Assembly: GCA_963809205.1 (NCBI GenBank)
Contig: CAWEIS010000010.1
Location: 186,001 to 250,000 of the forward strand
Origin: DATLLN01 sp963809205
GTDB lineage: Bacteria; Actinomycetota; Thermoleophilia; Gaiellales; JAICJC01
Direction: 5' to 3'
DNA: 64,000 bases
Below are positions 17,336-26,287 of the stretch, piece after piece. Numbering within the stretch: the stretch's first letter is position 1; every line of letters begins with the position of its first letter. A program made the position numbers and the translations under genes. The notes beneath the pieces are model-generated. The model worked only from the letters and a program-made list of their open reading frames with translations. It searched no databases and had not been told where the DNA came from.

Positions 17336-17581
17336 GTGACCCGCGGCGTGGTGACCGGCGCGGCCACCTTCGTCGGCGGCTCGTTCCACTCGCTGCCGTT
17401 CCTGATCTCCGACGTCAACGTCGCGCTGGCCGTGGCCGGCGTGGTGGTCGCGGCCGAGCTGATCGCGATCGCCTTCGTCCGCCGCGCGTACATGCGGGTG
17501 TCGCTGTCGGCCTCGCTGGTGCAGGTGACACTGGGCGGCTCGCTGGTCGCCCTGGTCGGCGTCGCCGTCGGCCACGCCTGA
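17336..17581 (+). pseudogene. C-terminal fragment of a VIT/CCC1-type Fe/Mn transporter
   Basis: Plus-strand residues from about 17336 to TGA 17579-17581 read GVVTGAATFVGGSFHSLPFL, a first transmembrane segment, then VALAVAGVVVAAELIAIAFV and VQVTLGGSLVALVGVAVGH. This is the last third of a vacuolar-iron-transporter-like (VIT1/CCC1, including ferritin-fused Er-VIT/MbfA) membrane protein. There is no start codon or N-terminus; the frame upstream is antisense to the Fur remnant. VIT-type exporters are normally under iron control, which fits the neighbour. Confidence 0.6.
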
Positions 17582-17610
17582 CCTGGGTCTTCACCTTGCC
17601 GGCGGGTCGC

Positions 17611-19104
17611 ATGGCTAGCCTTCTGATTGTGGGACTGCGCGCCCGGACAACGGCCCTCGCCGGGCTTGCCGCTCTGACGGCGAGCCTGATCGCGCCGGAC
17701 GTCGCCTCGGCGCACGCCACCGCCGGCAAGACCTACGAGTTCCAGCTGCCGATCTGGCTGTACGCCGTCGCCGGCGGGCTGACTGTGCTGCTGTCGGTGC
17801 CGATCGCGGTCGCCGCCGGCGACCGGCCGAGCTGGATCAGCGCGCGGTCGTGGAGCCCCAGCCGCGCCGCGGCGATCGCCGCCCGGATCGCCCGCTGGCT
17901 GCTCGGCGCGTGCCTGGTCATCGCCGTCGCCGGCGGGCTGTTCGGCAGCGCCCAGTTCTATGCGAACCCGGCGACCGTGCTGTTCTGGATCGACGTCTGG
18001 GTGGGCGTGGCCGTGATGTCCGCCTTGTTCGGCAACGTCTGGGACGCGATCAGCCCGCTGAACGCGCTGGGCCGCGCGCTCGAGCAGCAGCTGGCGCGCG
18101 ACGGCATCACGCCCCGGGCCTACCCGGCCTGGCTCGGTATGTGGCCAGCCGTGCTACAGCTGCTGATGATCGCCTGGCTCGAGCTGTGCTGGACGGGCGG
18201 CAGCAACCCGGCGTACCTGGCCGTGGTGATCGCGGTGTACGTGTTGGTCCACCTGCTGGCGATGGGCGTGTTCGGCGCGGAGGTCTGGCTCGAGCGCGGC
18301 GAGCTTTTCACCGTCATCTCGCGCGTCCTGGCGAGGTTCGCGCCGGTCGAGATCTGGTCGCGCACCGAGGAGCCGTGCCAGGCGGGGCGGTGCACCGAGC
18401 AGGAGCGCCCCGGCTGCCCGTCGTGCTTCATCGACGCCGACCCCTCCCAGCGCGGCGTGCGGCTGCGGTCGTTCGGCTCCGGCATCCATCGCCAGCCGGC
18501 GCTGGTGGCCGCGGGCGGCGTGTTCGTGCTGACGATGCTTGCGACCGTCGTCTTCGACGGGTTCTCGCGGACGCTCCGCTACTACGACTTCACCGACTGG
18601 CTGGCGCCGTACGGCAGCTGGCTGGCGGCCCATTCGACGACCCTGCGGACGCTGACGATGATCGCGATCGCCGGCGGCTTCGCCCTGATCTTCGTCGCCG
18701 TCTGCGCCCTGGTCGGCCGGCTGGAGGGCGGGGGAGTGGCGGACGCGCTGCGCCGCTACTCGCCGACCCTGATCCCGATCGCCGCCGTCTACTTCATGGC
18801 GCACTACTTCGTGTACGGCGTGGTCTACGCGCAGCTGACGCCGAAGGTGGTGCTCGACCCGCTGGGCAACGGCTGGGTGCACTACGCGATCTTCACGGAC
18901 TTCCCCGGCGCGCTGGTCTGGTACCTGCAGGCGTTCCTGATCGTGTTCGGCCACGTGGTGGCCGTGTTCGAGGCGCAGCGCGTGGCGCGGCGCACGCCGG
19001 GCCACCGCACCCGCGCCGCGCTCGCACACTCCCCGGTCACCATGCTGATGATCCTGTACACGATGATCGGGCTCTGGGTGCTGGCGCAGGCCCTGCAGGC
19101 GTAG
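17611..19104 (+). CDS. large polytopic membrane protein (fenitrothion-hydrolase-like annotation family)
   Basis: A 497-residue integral membrane protein with roughly 10-12 hydrophobic segments. After a signal-like N-terminus ending ASAHA, the first segments read LPIWLYAVAGGLTVLLSVPIAVA, matching actinobacterial proteins labelled fenitrothion hydrolase on the basis of FedA, though their real role is unproven. A cytosolic or periplasmic loop near residue 255 is cysteine-rich (EEPCQAGRC ... RPGCPSC, five Cys), suggesting metal or cluster binding. Many membrane-embedded His/Tyr/Trp residues (HYFVYG) could also bind a cofactor. ATG 17611 or GTG 17629 could be the start. Confidence 0.6.
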   Translation: MASLLIVGLRARTTALAGLAALTASLIAPDVASAHATAGKTYEFQLPIWLYAVAGGLTVLLSVPIAVAAGDRPSWISARSWSPSRAAAIAARIARWLLGACLVIAVAGGLFGSAQFYANPATVLFWIDVWVGVAVMSALFGNVWDAISPLNALGRALEQQLARDGITPRAYPAWLGMWPAVLQLLMIAWLELCWTGGSNPAYLAVVIAVYVLVHLLAMGVFGAEVWLERGELFTVISRVLARFAPVEIWSRTEEPCQAGRCTEQERPGCPSCFIDADPSQRGVRLRSFGSGIHRQPALVAAGGVFVLTMLATVVFDGFSRTLRYYDFTDWLAPYGSWLAAHSTTLRTLTMIAIAGGFALIFVAVCALVGRLEGGGVADALRRYSPTLIPIAAVYFMAHYFVYGVVYAQLTPKVVLDPLGNGWVHYAIFTDFPGALVWYLQAFLIVFGHVVAVFEAQRVARRTPGHRTRAALAHSPVTMLMILYTMIGLWVLAQALQA

Positions 19105-19106
19105 CG

Positions 19107-19668
19107 ATGTCGATCATCGTGCCCTCCCCGGTGCCCGAGGTGCTCGTCCCCGGGGAGCGCGTGCTGTGGCAGGGGCGGCCCGAACCCCGCTCATCCCCAC
19201 CGGTACCGCCGGTGGGCTGTTGTTCGGCGCCTTCTTCGTCGGCTTCGCCTGTTCTGGGAGTACTCCGCGGTGAGTGGCGACGCCGGCTGGTTCTTCGTCC
19301 TGTTCGGCGCGGGATTCGTGGTGCTCGGCCTGCGGGGTGTCGTGTGGCCGCCGCTGGCGCACCGTCGGCGGCTGCGGTCGACCTGGTACGCCGTCACCGA
19401 TCAGCGCGTGATCGCCGTCTACGAGCGGGGCTCCGGACCACCTGAGGTGAATGGCGCGTTCCTGCGGAACCTGCCCGGCGTGACCGTGCGGCATGGCCGG
19501 AGTGGGCGGGGGAGCGTGTTCTTCGCTTCGAACGCGCCCGGCTTCATGCCGTCCGACGACGCCAAGGCAGAGCGGGCGCTCGGGTTCGTGGACATCCCCG
19601 ACCCTGATGCGGTGGCCCGCATCATCACCGGCGCCATGCGGACGACCGACGGCACCGCCTCGGGCTGA
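19107..19668 (+). CDS. bacterial PH-domain membrane protein (two frameshifts)
   Basis: Begins MSIIVPSPVPEVLVPGERVLWQGRPEPR, a typical start of bacterial PH-like (YdbS/bPH2) proteins. The frame breaks near 19195 (continues LIPTGTAGGLLFGAFFVG) and again near 19252 (continues FWEYSAVSGDAGWFFVLFG, two membrane segments). The rest, STWYAVTDQRVIAVYERG ... LPGVTVRHGRSGRGSVFF ... DIPDPDAVARII, is the PH-like strand domain. Reassembled length is about 186 residues. Function is unknown; it may recruit membrane partners. Both breaks are single-base events. Confidence 0.6.
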
Positions 19669-19828
19669 CCGGCCCCGGGTGCCCTGTACGGCATGCCGCA
19701 CCCCCGGCGAGGTGGTGGTACTCGCCGACATGCCTGGTGGCTCCATCGTGCCGCTGCGCCCGATCGCCGAGGCTGTGCGAATCCAGCCGGGGATCCCCTC
19801 GGACAGTGTTCTCACAGGAGACATCATC

Positions 19829-22050
19829 GTGCAGCAGCAACAGGCACAACCGCAGGGCTTCGCAGGCCGGGTAGGCACGTGGAGCGCGCGTCACAAGAAG
19901 ACGGTCCTGGTCGGGTGGTTGCTCTTCGTCGCGCTGTCGGTCTTCGGCGGCGGAATGATCTCGAGCAACAAGCTGACGCAGGCCGACCAGTTCAGCGGCG
20001 AGTCGGGGCGGGCGGAGAAGACGCTCGAGACGAAGTTCCCCGAGGCGGCGGTGGCATCCGAGATGCTGCTCGTCACCACCAGATCGGGCAGCGTCGACGA
20101 CGCGGCGACCAAGGCCGCGATCGCCGACATCGCCGCACGCGTCAAGGCCGTGCCGGTCGTCAAGAACGTCCACACGCCGCAGGGCACCGACGGCCTGGTC
20201 TCCGAAGACGGCCGCTCGGCGCTGGTGTCGTTCGAGATCAAGGGCAAGGCGGACGACGCGAACGCCAAGATCGGCCCGGTGACCGCCGCGGTCAAGCAGG
20301 CCCAGCAGGCGCACCCCGACCTCCGCATCGAGGAGTTCGGTGACGCCAGCGTCGGAGCCGAGCTGGACAAGTGGGTCGAGAACGATCTCAAGCGGGCGGA
20401 GACGATGTCCATCCCGATCACGCTGATCATCCTGCTCATCGCGTTCGGCGCGATCGTCGCCGCCGGCGTGCCCGTCGTGCTCGCCCTGACCTCGGTGATC
20501 GCGACCACGGCGCTCGTGGCAATCCCCAGCCACGTCTTCCCGATCGACGATCTCGCGGCGATCCTGATCACGCTGATCGGCATGGCCGTCGGAGTCGACT
20601 ACTCGCTCTTCTACCTGCGCAGGGAACGTGAGGAGCGGGCCAACGGCCGGGACGACATGTCGGCGATCGCGATCGCGTCGTCAACGTCCGGCCGCACCAT
20701 CCTGATCTCGGGCTTCACCGTGATGGCGGCGATGGCCGGCCAGTTCCTGACCGGTGACAAGACCGGCACCTCGAACGCGATCGGCACGATCATGGTCACC
20801 GGCGTCGCCATGCTGGGCTCGCTGACCGTGCTGCCGGCGACGCTGGCCCTGCTCGGGCGCCACGTCGACAAGGGCCGCATCCGCATCCCGTTCCTGCGCA
20901 GGCGCAAGCCCGTGCAGCGCGACTCGCGGATCTGGTCGTTCATCCTCGACCGCGTCCTACGGCGGCCCGGCCTCTCGGCCTTCGCCGCGGTCGCCCTGCT
21001 GCTCGTGATCGCCTCGCCGGCGCTGCACCTGAAGGTGCATCAGACGGGCATCAACGACCTGCCGCCGGACATGCCGGGCTACACCGTGATGCAGCACATG
21101 AACACGGCATTCCCCAGCAACAGCGCCGACGCGACCGTCGTTGTCACGGCGCCCAACGTCAACTCACCCGAGATGACGCGGGCGATCGCCGACCTGGAGC
21201 GGATGGCGGAGCAGACCGGCCAGATGGCCCCGCCGTTCGAGGTCACCACCAGCCCGGACCACACGGTCGCGTCGATCTCGATGACGTTGGCCGGCACCGG
21301 CACCGACCAGGCGTCCAAGGACGCGCTGGACACCCTCCGGGACACGGTCGTCCCGCAACAGTCGGCTCGGTCGGCGGCGCCGAGGCGAACGTCACCGGCA
21401 ACACGGCCATCGATCGTGACTCGGCGGCGAACCTGGCCCGCACGACTCCGCTGATCTTCGGGTTCGTGCTGACCCTGGCCTTCCTGCTGATGCTGGTCAC
21501 GTTCCGGTCGATCGTCATCCCGATCAAGGCGATCGTGCTCAACCTGCTGTCTGTCGCGGCCGCCTACGGCGTCCTCGTGTGGGTGTTCCAGGACGGCCAC
21601 GGCTCGTCGCTGCTGGGCTTCTCGGCCACCGGCGGCGTGGCACCCTGGCTGCCGACCTTCCTGTTCGTGATCCTGTTCGGCCTCTCGATGGACTACCACG
21701 TGTTCATCCTGAGCCGGGTCAAGGAGCTGGTCGACGGCGGCGCGACGACCGATGAGGCCGTCGTCCGGGGCATCAAGAGCACGGCCGGCGTCGTCACCGG
21801 CGCGGCGGCCGTGATGGTGGCGGTCTTCTCGATCTTCGCCACGCTCAGCCTGATCGATCTCAAGGAGTTCGGGATCGGCCTGGCCGTCGCGGTGCTGATC
21901 GACGCCACCATCGTCAGGGCGGTGCTGCTGCCCGCCTCGATGAAGATGCTCGGCGACTGGAACTGGTGGCTGCCGCGCCCGCTGCGCTGGCTGCCCGAGT
22001 TCCGGCACGAGCCGGTCGCGATCCCGGCCCCGGAGGTCGCCGCTGCCTAA
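19829..22050 (+). CDS. MMPL/RND family membrane transporter (one frameshift)
   Basis: A roughly 740-residue MMPL-type exporter related to mycobacterial MmpL/HopN lipid transporters. The start is GTG 19829 with AGGAG 9 bases upstream; codons before it belong to no domain. Seen: first transmembrane helix (TVLVGWLLFVALSVFGGGMI), a large extracytoplasmic domain, an RND helix bundle with MAVGVDYSLFYLRREREERANG and GRTILISGFTVMAAM (family motifs), then a second repeat with GLSMDYHVFILSRVKELVDGG. A one-base loss near 21358 splits it between TVVPQ and VGSVGGAEANVTGN. A 13-bp hairpin follows as terminator. Cargo unknown, probably a lipid or hydrophobic compound. Confidence 0.85.
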
Positions 22051-22080
22051 TCCTCTCGTAACCCCAACCGCTTGCCGTAC

Positions 22081-22111
22081 CGCGTGGCCCGCCGATCAGG
22101 CGGGCCACGCG
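22081..22111 (+). terminator. hairpin terminator after the MMPL gene
   Basis: Perfect 13-base inverted repeat (CGCGTGGCCCGCC / GGCGGGCCACGCG) with a 5-base loop GATCA, 30 bases after the MMPL stop and 27 bases before tRNA-Val. It lacks a strong U tract (CCGTTT follows). Confidence 0.7.
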
Positions 22112-22138
22112 CCGTTTCGCGGTATCCTCTGGCTCCCA

Positions 22139-22211
22139 GGGCGCATAGCTCAGCTGGGAGAGCGTCCGCTTCACGCGCGGAAGGTCACAGGTTCGAGCCC
22201 TGTTGCGCCCA
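22139..22211 (+). tRNA. tRNA-Val (CAC)
   Basis: 73 bases, acceptor GGGCGCA/TGCGCCC, D arm GCTC...GAGC, anticodon stem TCCGC/GCGGA with anticodon CAC at 22172-22174, T arm ACAGG/CCTGT with loop TTCGAGC, discriminator A. Reads GUG. No encoded CCA. A diverged copy of its 3' end lies 62 bases downstream. Confidence 0.96.
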
Positions 22212-22246
22212 TGATCGGCACGAACGTCCCGCCCGCTGCGGTCAGG

Positions 22247-22573
22247 TCAGGCGTTCGAGCCCTGCTGCTCCCATGATGACGGCTCGTCGTCGACGCTCAG
22301 CTCCCTGACCGGCGCCTGCTCGTAGACCCGCGCGGCCGCCCGCAGGCAGTTGCCGGTGGGGCCGAGCAGCTCGTCCACGGTGATCCCGAACGTCCGCGCG
22401 CACAGCTGCACGGTCCGGGTCCGCGGTTCCGACCTGCCGGAGAGGATGTTCCAGAGCCCCTGCTCGGAGAGGCCCAGATAGGAGGCCAGCTCGCGCTGCA
22501 GGAGGCCGTGCATGCCGGCCAGTCGGCGGAGGTTTACGCCAATCGTCGTTGGGGGTGTCATCGTGGTTCGCAT
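22247..22573 (-). CDS. XRE-type helix-turn-helix regulator
   Basis: A 108-residue protein with a helix-turn-helix at residues about 13-66 (VNLRRLAGMHGLLQRELASYLGLSEQGLWNILSGRSEP ... CARTFGITVDELLG), the XRE/Cro fold. The last 35 residues have no fold signal, and the final codons (WEQQGSN) are read from a duplicated piece of the tRNA-Val 3' end. It is divergent from the sulfate transporter operon across an 85-base gap with a promoter and a 14-base palindrome, so control of that operon is the obvious hypothesis. ATG 22573 or 22561 could be the start. Confidence 0.75.
   Translation of the reverse strand: MRTTMTPPTTIGVNLRRLAGMHGLLQRELASYLGLSEQGLWNILSGRSEPRTRTVQLCARTFGITVDELLGPTGNCLRAAARVYEQAPVRELSVDDEPSSWEQQGSNA
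22253..22277. repeat. duplicated 3' end of tRNA-Val
   Basis: 25 bases identical at 23 positions to 22191-22215, which spans the T loop, acceptor strand, discriminator and four bases beyond tRNA-Val. It lies in the end of the XRE gene. Such copies arise when an element integrates at a tRNA 3' end, or by local duplication. Confidence 0.65.
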
Positions 22574-22592
22574 ATCCCCTGTCGGTTCCAGG

Positions 22593-22637
22593 TTGACGGA
22601 GTAGTAACTGCAGCGTACGCTCTCTTAGTCCACTAAG
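22593..22637 (+). promoter_or_regulatory. promoter and operator of the sulfate transport operon
   Basis: -35 TTGACG (22593-22598), 17-base spacer, -10 TACGCT (22616-22621): one of the few full sigma-70-like promoters in the window. Directly after the -10 is the perfect inverted repeat CTTAGT-CC-ACTAAG (22624-22637), covering the expected transcription start, the usual place for a repressor. The leader then carries AAGGGG before the TTG start. Confidence 0.65.
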
Positions 22638-22658
22638 TCAATCGACAAAGGGGAAAAC

Positions 22659-23672
22659 TTGAAGTCTCTGAAAGTTTCACGGCTGATCCTCCTGGTGGCA
22701 GCCACTGCGCTCCTCACGGCAGCTGCCGGGTGCGGCGGCTCCAGCGGTGACTCCGGCGGAGGCAGCTCGACCAAGATCAACCTGGTCGCCTATTCGACGC
22801 CGGCCGAGGCCTACGCCGAGCTGATCCCGGCCTTCCAGAAGACCGCAGACGGCAAGGATGTCGACTTCAGCCAGTCGTACGGCTCCTCCGGCGACCAGAG
22901 CCGGGCCGTCGAGGCCGGCCAGGACGCCGACTTCCTGCACTTCGCGCTCGAGCCGGACATCACCCGCGAGGTTGATGCCGGGCTCGTCAACGCGGACTGG
23001 GACCAGGGCCAGTACAAGGGCGTGCTCGTCGACTCCGTCGTCGTGTTCGTCGTCCGCAAGGGCAACCCGAAGAACATCCACACCTGGGACGACCTGACCA
23101 AGGACGGCGTCGAGGTGATCACGCCGAACCCGTTCACCTCGGGCGGCGCCCGCTGGAACGTGATGGCGGCGTACGGTGCGCAGCTCAAGCAGGGCAAGAC
23201 GCCCGCCGAGGCCGAGCAGTACCTGTACGACCTGTTCAAGAACGTCCCGGTACAGGACGACAGCGCGCGCAACGCGCTCGCCACCTTCACCGGTGGCAAG
23301 GGCGACGTGCTGCTGTCCTACGAGAACGAGGCGATCCTGGCCCAGGCCAAGGGCGAGGACGTCGACTACGTGGTGCCCGACCAGACGATCAAGATCGAGA
23401 CGGTCGCCGCAGTGACGAAGTCGGCGCCGCCGGCCGCGCAGAAGTGGCTGGACTGGCTGTACACCCCTGAGGCGCAGAAGATCTTCGCCGACAACGGGTA
23501 CCGCCCGGTCGTTTCGGGCGTCACCGGGAAGTACGACTTCCCGACTCCGCCGCAGGAGTTCACGATCGACGATCTCGGCGGCTGGAGCACGGTCAAGGAC
23601 AAGTTCTTCGACGACCAGAAGGGCATCATGGCCAAGGTGGAGCAGTCGATTGGCGTCTCGACCACTGGATAG
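22659..23672 (+). CDS. sulfate ABC transporter substrate-binding lipoprotein
   Basis: A 337-residue periplasmic-type binding protein for sulfate/thiosulfate (Sbp/CysP). It starts at TTG 22659 with ribosome site AAGGGG 7 bases upstream. Signal peptide with lipobox TAAAGC (cysteine near residue 26) anchors it to the membrane. Family blocks: INLVAYSTPAEAYAELIPAF, QSYGSSGDQSRAV, ADFLHFALEPDI, VNADW, TPNPFTSGGARWNVMAAYG and LSYENEAI. It is the first gene of the operon with CysT, CysW and CysA. Confidence 0.93.
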   Translation: MKSLKVSRLILLVAATALLTAAAGCGGSSGDSGGGSSTKINLVAYSTPAEAYAELIPAFQKTADGKDVDFSQSYGSSGDQSRAVEAGQDADFLHFALEPDITREVDAGLVNADWDQGQYKGVLVDSVVVFVVRKGNPKNIHTWDDLTKDGVEVITPNPFTSGGARWNVMAAYGAQLKQGKTPAEAEQYLYDLFKNVPVQDDSARNALATFTGGKGDVLLSYENEAILAQAKGEDVDYVVPDQTIKIETVAAVTKSAPPAAQKWLDWLYTPEAQKIFADNGYRPVVSGVTGKYDFPTPPQEFTIDDLGGWSTVKDKFFDDQKGIMAKVEQSIGVSTTG

Positions 23673-24489
23673 CACCCTTCCGCAGGCGAGGGGCTTCGCC
23701 TCCCCCGCCGCCGCCCTCCCCGGGCTGGCGGCGGGGACTGCGATCCTCTACCTCAGCCTCGTTGTCCTGATCCCGCTGGCGGCGCTCCTCTGGGCGGTCG
23801 TCGGCGGGGGATGGAGCGAGTTCTGGGACGCCGTCCGGGCACCGGACGCGGTGGCGGCGCTCAAGCTGACCGTCGCGGTCTCGCTGATCGTCGTCGCTCT
23901 GAACGCGTTCTTCGGCACCCTGCTCGCCTGGGTGCTGGTGCGGGACAACTTCATCGGCAAGAACGCCATCAACACCCTGGTCGACCTGCCGTTCGCGCTG
24001 CCGACCATCGTCGTCGGCGTGATCCTGCTGCTGCTCTACGGCTCGTCCTCGCCGATCGGCGTGGACGTGTCCTACAGCCGGGCCGGCATCGTGCTCGCGC
24101 TGATGTTCGAGACGCTGCCGTTCGTGGTGCGCAGCGTGCAGCCGGTGCTGTACGAGCTCGACCGCGACATGGAGCAGGCGGCCGCCTCGCTCGGCGCGGC
24201 ACCGTTCACGGCCTTTCGCCGTGTCATCTTCCCCAACCTGCTGCCGGCGATCCTGTCCGGCGGCGGGCTCGCCCTCGCCAAGGCGATCGGCGAGTTCGGC
24301 TCCGTCGTCCTCATCTCAGGCAACATCCCGTTCCAGACCCAGGTGGCCTCGGTGCTGATCTTCGGACGGATCGAGAGCGACAACCAGGACGCCGCGGTCG
24401 CGGTGTCGGTCGTGCTGCTCGTCCTCGCCCTGACCATCCTGATGCTGATCAACTTCGTCCAGCGCTGGGGGACGCGCCATGATCACTAA
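23650..24489 (+). CDS. cysT: sulfate ABC transporter permease CysT
   Basis: A 279-residue permease with six transmembrane helices and the coupling-helix loop EQAAASLGAAPFTAFRRVIFPNLLPAI. The TTG start lies inside the 3' end of the binding-protein gene (23-base overlap) with no clear ribosome site; a start a few codons downstream cannot be excluded. It forms the membrane channel with CysW. The order binding protein-T-W-A is that of typical sulfate operons. Confidence 0.92.
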   Translation: MASRPLDSTLPQARGFASPAAALPGLAAGTAILYLSLVVLIPLAALLWAVVGGGWSEFWDAVRAPDAVAALKLTVAVSLIVVALNAFFGTLLAWVLVRDNFIGKNAINTLVDLPFALPTIVVGVILLLLYGSSSPIGVDVSYSRAGIVLALMFETLPFVVRSVQPVLYELDRDMEQAAASLGAAPFTAFRRVIFPNLLPAILSGGGLALAKAIGEFGSVVLISGNIPFQTQVASVLIFGRIESDNQDAAVAVSVVLLVLALTILMLINFVQRWGTRHDH

Positions 24490-25270
24490 GTACGCACTCC
24501 GGTTCACGGCGCTCGGCTATCTGACGATGCTCCTGCTGGTGCCCGTCGCGATGATCGCCTGGAAGGCGTTCGAGAACGGCTGGGCGCCGTTCTGGGCGTC
24601 GGTCACCGACCCCGACTTTCTGAGCGCGCTCAAGCTGACGCTCGAGATCGCGCTGATCGCGGTGCCGCTGAACACCGTCTTCGGCATCATCATCGCGATC
24701 ATGCTGGTGCGCCACGACGTGCCCGGCAAGAGCCTGATCAACGCCGTGCTGGCGCTGCCGTTCGCGCTCTCGCCGGTCGTCGTCGGCCTCTGCCTGATCC
24801 TGGCCTACGGCCAGTCCGGCTGGTTCGGGGCCGACCTCACCAACGCCGGCATCGACGTCATCTTCTCGATGCCGGGCATGGTGCTGGCCACCATGTTCGT
24901 CTCGCTGCCGTTCGTCGCCCGCGAGGTGATGCCGGTGCTGCGGGAGATCGGCACCGAGCAGGAACAGGCGGCGGCCACGCTGGGCGCCGGCCAGTGGACG
25001 ACGTTCCGGCGTGTCACCCTGCCGGCCATCCGCTGGGGCGTGATCTACGGCGTCATCCTGACCACCGCCCGCTGTATCGGCGAGTACGGCGCCGTTGCGG
25101 TGGTCTCCGGCAACGTGATCGGCCAGACCGAGACGATGCCGCTCTTGGTGAAGCGCCTGTACGAGGGCTTCGACAAGCAGGGCGCCTACGCGGCCTCGGT
25201 CGTGCTGGCCCTGATTGCGCTTTCCACCGTGCTCCTCATGACCATGTTCAAGCCCCGCCAGGAGGCGTGA
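24479..25270 (+). CDS. cysW: sulfate ABC transporter permease CysW
   Basis: A 263-residue second permease subunit, about 35% similar in pattern to CysT: helices such as YLTMLLLVPVAMIAWKAF and the coupling loop EQEQAAATLGAGQWTTFRRVTLPAIRWG, then IGEYGAVAVVSGN, a well-conserved CysW block. ATG 24479 overlaps the CysT stop by 11 bases, and the CysW stop shares one base with the CysA ATG. Confidence 0.92.
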   Translation: MITKYALRFTALGYLTMLLLVPVAMIAWKAFENGWAPFWASVTDPDFLSALKLTLEIALIAVPLNTVFGIIIAIMLVRHDVPGKSLINAVLALPFALSPVVVGLCLILAYGQSGWFGADLTNAGIDVIFSMPGMVLATMFVSLPFVAREVMPVLREIGTEQEQAAATLGAGQWTTFRRVTLPAIRWGVIYGVILTTARCIGEYGAVAVVSGNVIGQTETMPLLVKRLYEGFDKQGAYAASVVLALIALSTVLLMTMFKPRQEA

Positions 25271-26265
25271 TGGCGATCAACGCACTCAATGTGACCAAAC
25301 AGTTCGGGGACTTCGTGGCCCTGGACGACGTCTCGCTCGAGATCCCCGACGGCTCGCTGACCGCGCTGCTCGGGCCCAGCGGCAGCGGCAAGTCCACGCT
25401 GCTGCGGGTGATCGCTGGGCTGGAGAAGCCCGACACCGGCACCGTCAGCCTGGGCGGCCGGGACGTGACCTCGCTGCCCGCGCACAAGCGGGGCATCGGC
25501 TTCGTGTTCCAGCACTACGCGGCGTTCAAGCACATGACCGTCGCCAAGAACATCGCGTTCGGCCTGGAGATCCGGCGCCGGCCCAAGGCCGAGGTCAAGG
25601 ACCGGGTGGCCGAGCTGATCGACCTGGTCCACCTGGAGGGCCTGGGCGACCGCTACCCGTCGCAGCTCTCGGGCGGCCAGCGGCAGCGCATGGCGCTGGC
25701 CCGCGCACTGGCCGTCGAGCCCGAGGTGCTGCTGCTGGACGAGCCGTTCGGTGCGCTCGACGCCCGCGTTCGCAAGGACCTGCGCGAGTGGCTGCGCCGC
25801 CTGCACGACGAGGTGCACGTGACGACGGTGATCGTCACGCACGACCAGGAGGAGGCGATGGAGGTCGCCGACACCGTGGTGGTCATGCATCAGGGCACGA
25901 TCCAGCAGACCGGCGGCCCGCGTGAGCTCTACGAGGAGCCCGTCAACCAGTTCGTGATGGGCTTCGTCGGCCCGGTCTCCCACCTGGGTGACGCGATGGT
26001 GCGCCCGCACGACGTCGAGATCCGCCACGCCGAGAACGGTACGACGCTGCCCGCCATGGTCGAGCGCGTCGTCCATCTCGGCTGGGAGGTGCGGGTCAAC
26101 CTGCGCCTGGAGAGCGGCGAGGTGCTGGTCGCCCAGCTGACCCGCGACGAGGCCGATGCCCTGGCCGTCGAGGCCGGGCAGGCCGTCTTCGTCCGGCCGC
26201 GCAAGGTGCGCCGCTGGAGCGAGGGCGAGGGCGAACCGGAGGTCGTGAGCGCCCAGCCCCACTGA
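25270..26265 (+). CDS. cysA: sulfate ABC transporter ATP-binding protein CysA
   Basis: A 331-residue ATPase. Walker A GPSGSGKS at 35-42, signature LSGGQRQRMALARAL near 133-147, Walker B LLLDEPFGALD, H-loop VTHDQEEAME. The C-terminal 90 residues form a TOBE-like regulatory domain (VRPHDVEIRHAENG ... VERVVHLGWEVRVNLRLESGEVLVAQL). Ribosome site GGAGG lies 4-5 bases before ATG. It powers uptake of sulfate/thiosulfate for cysteine synthesis. Confidence 0.94.
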   Translation: MAINALNVTKQFGDFVALDDVSLEIPDGSLTALLGPSGSGKSTLLRVIAGLEKPDTGTVSLGGRDVTSLPAHKRGIGFVFQHYAAFKHMTVAKNIAFGLEIRRRPKAEVKDRVAELIDLVHLEGLGDRYPSQLSGGQRQRMALARALAVEPEVLLLDEPFGALDARVRKDLREWLRRLHDEVHVTTVIVTHDQEEAMEVADTVVVMHQGTIQQTGGPRELYEEPVNQFVMGFVGPVSHLGDAMVRPHDVEIRHAENGTTLPAMVERVVHLGWEVRVNLRLESGEVLVAQLTRDEADALAVEAGQAVFVRPRKVRRWSEGEGEPEVVSAQPH

Positions 26266-26287
26266 GGGGCCGGGCGCTCACCGCGCC

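Noticed and set aside
22659..26265. Molybdate instead of sulfate transport
   Set aside because: The binding protein and both separate permeases (CysT, CysW) match sulfate systems; molybdate systems have one permease (ModB).
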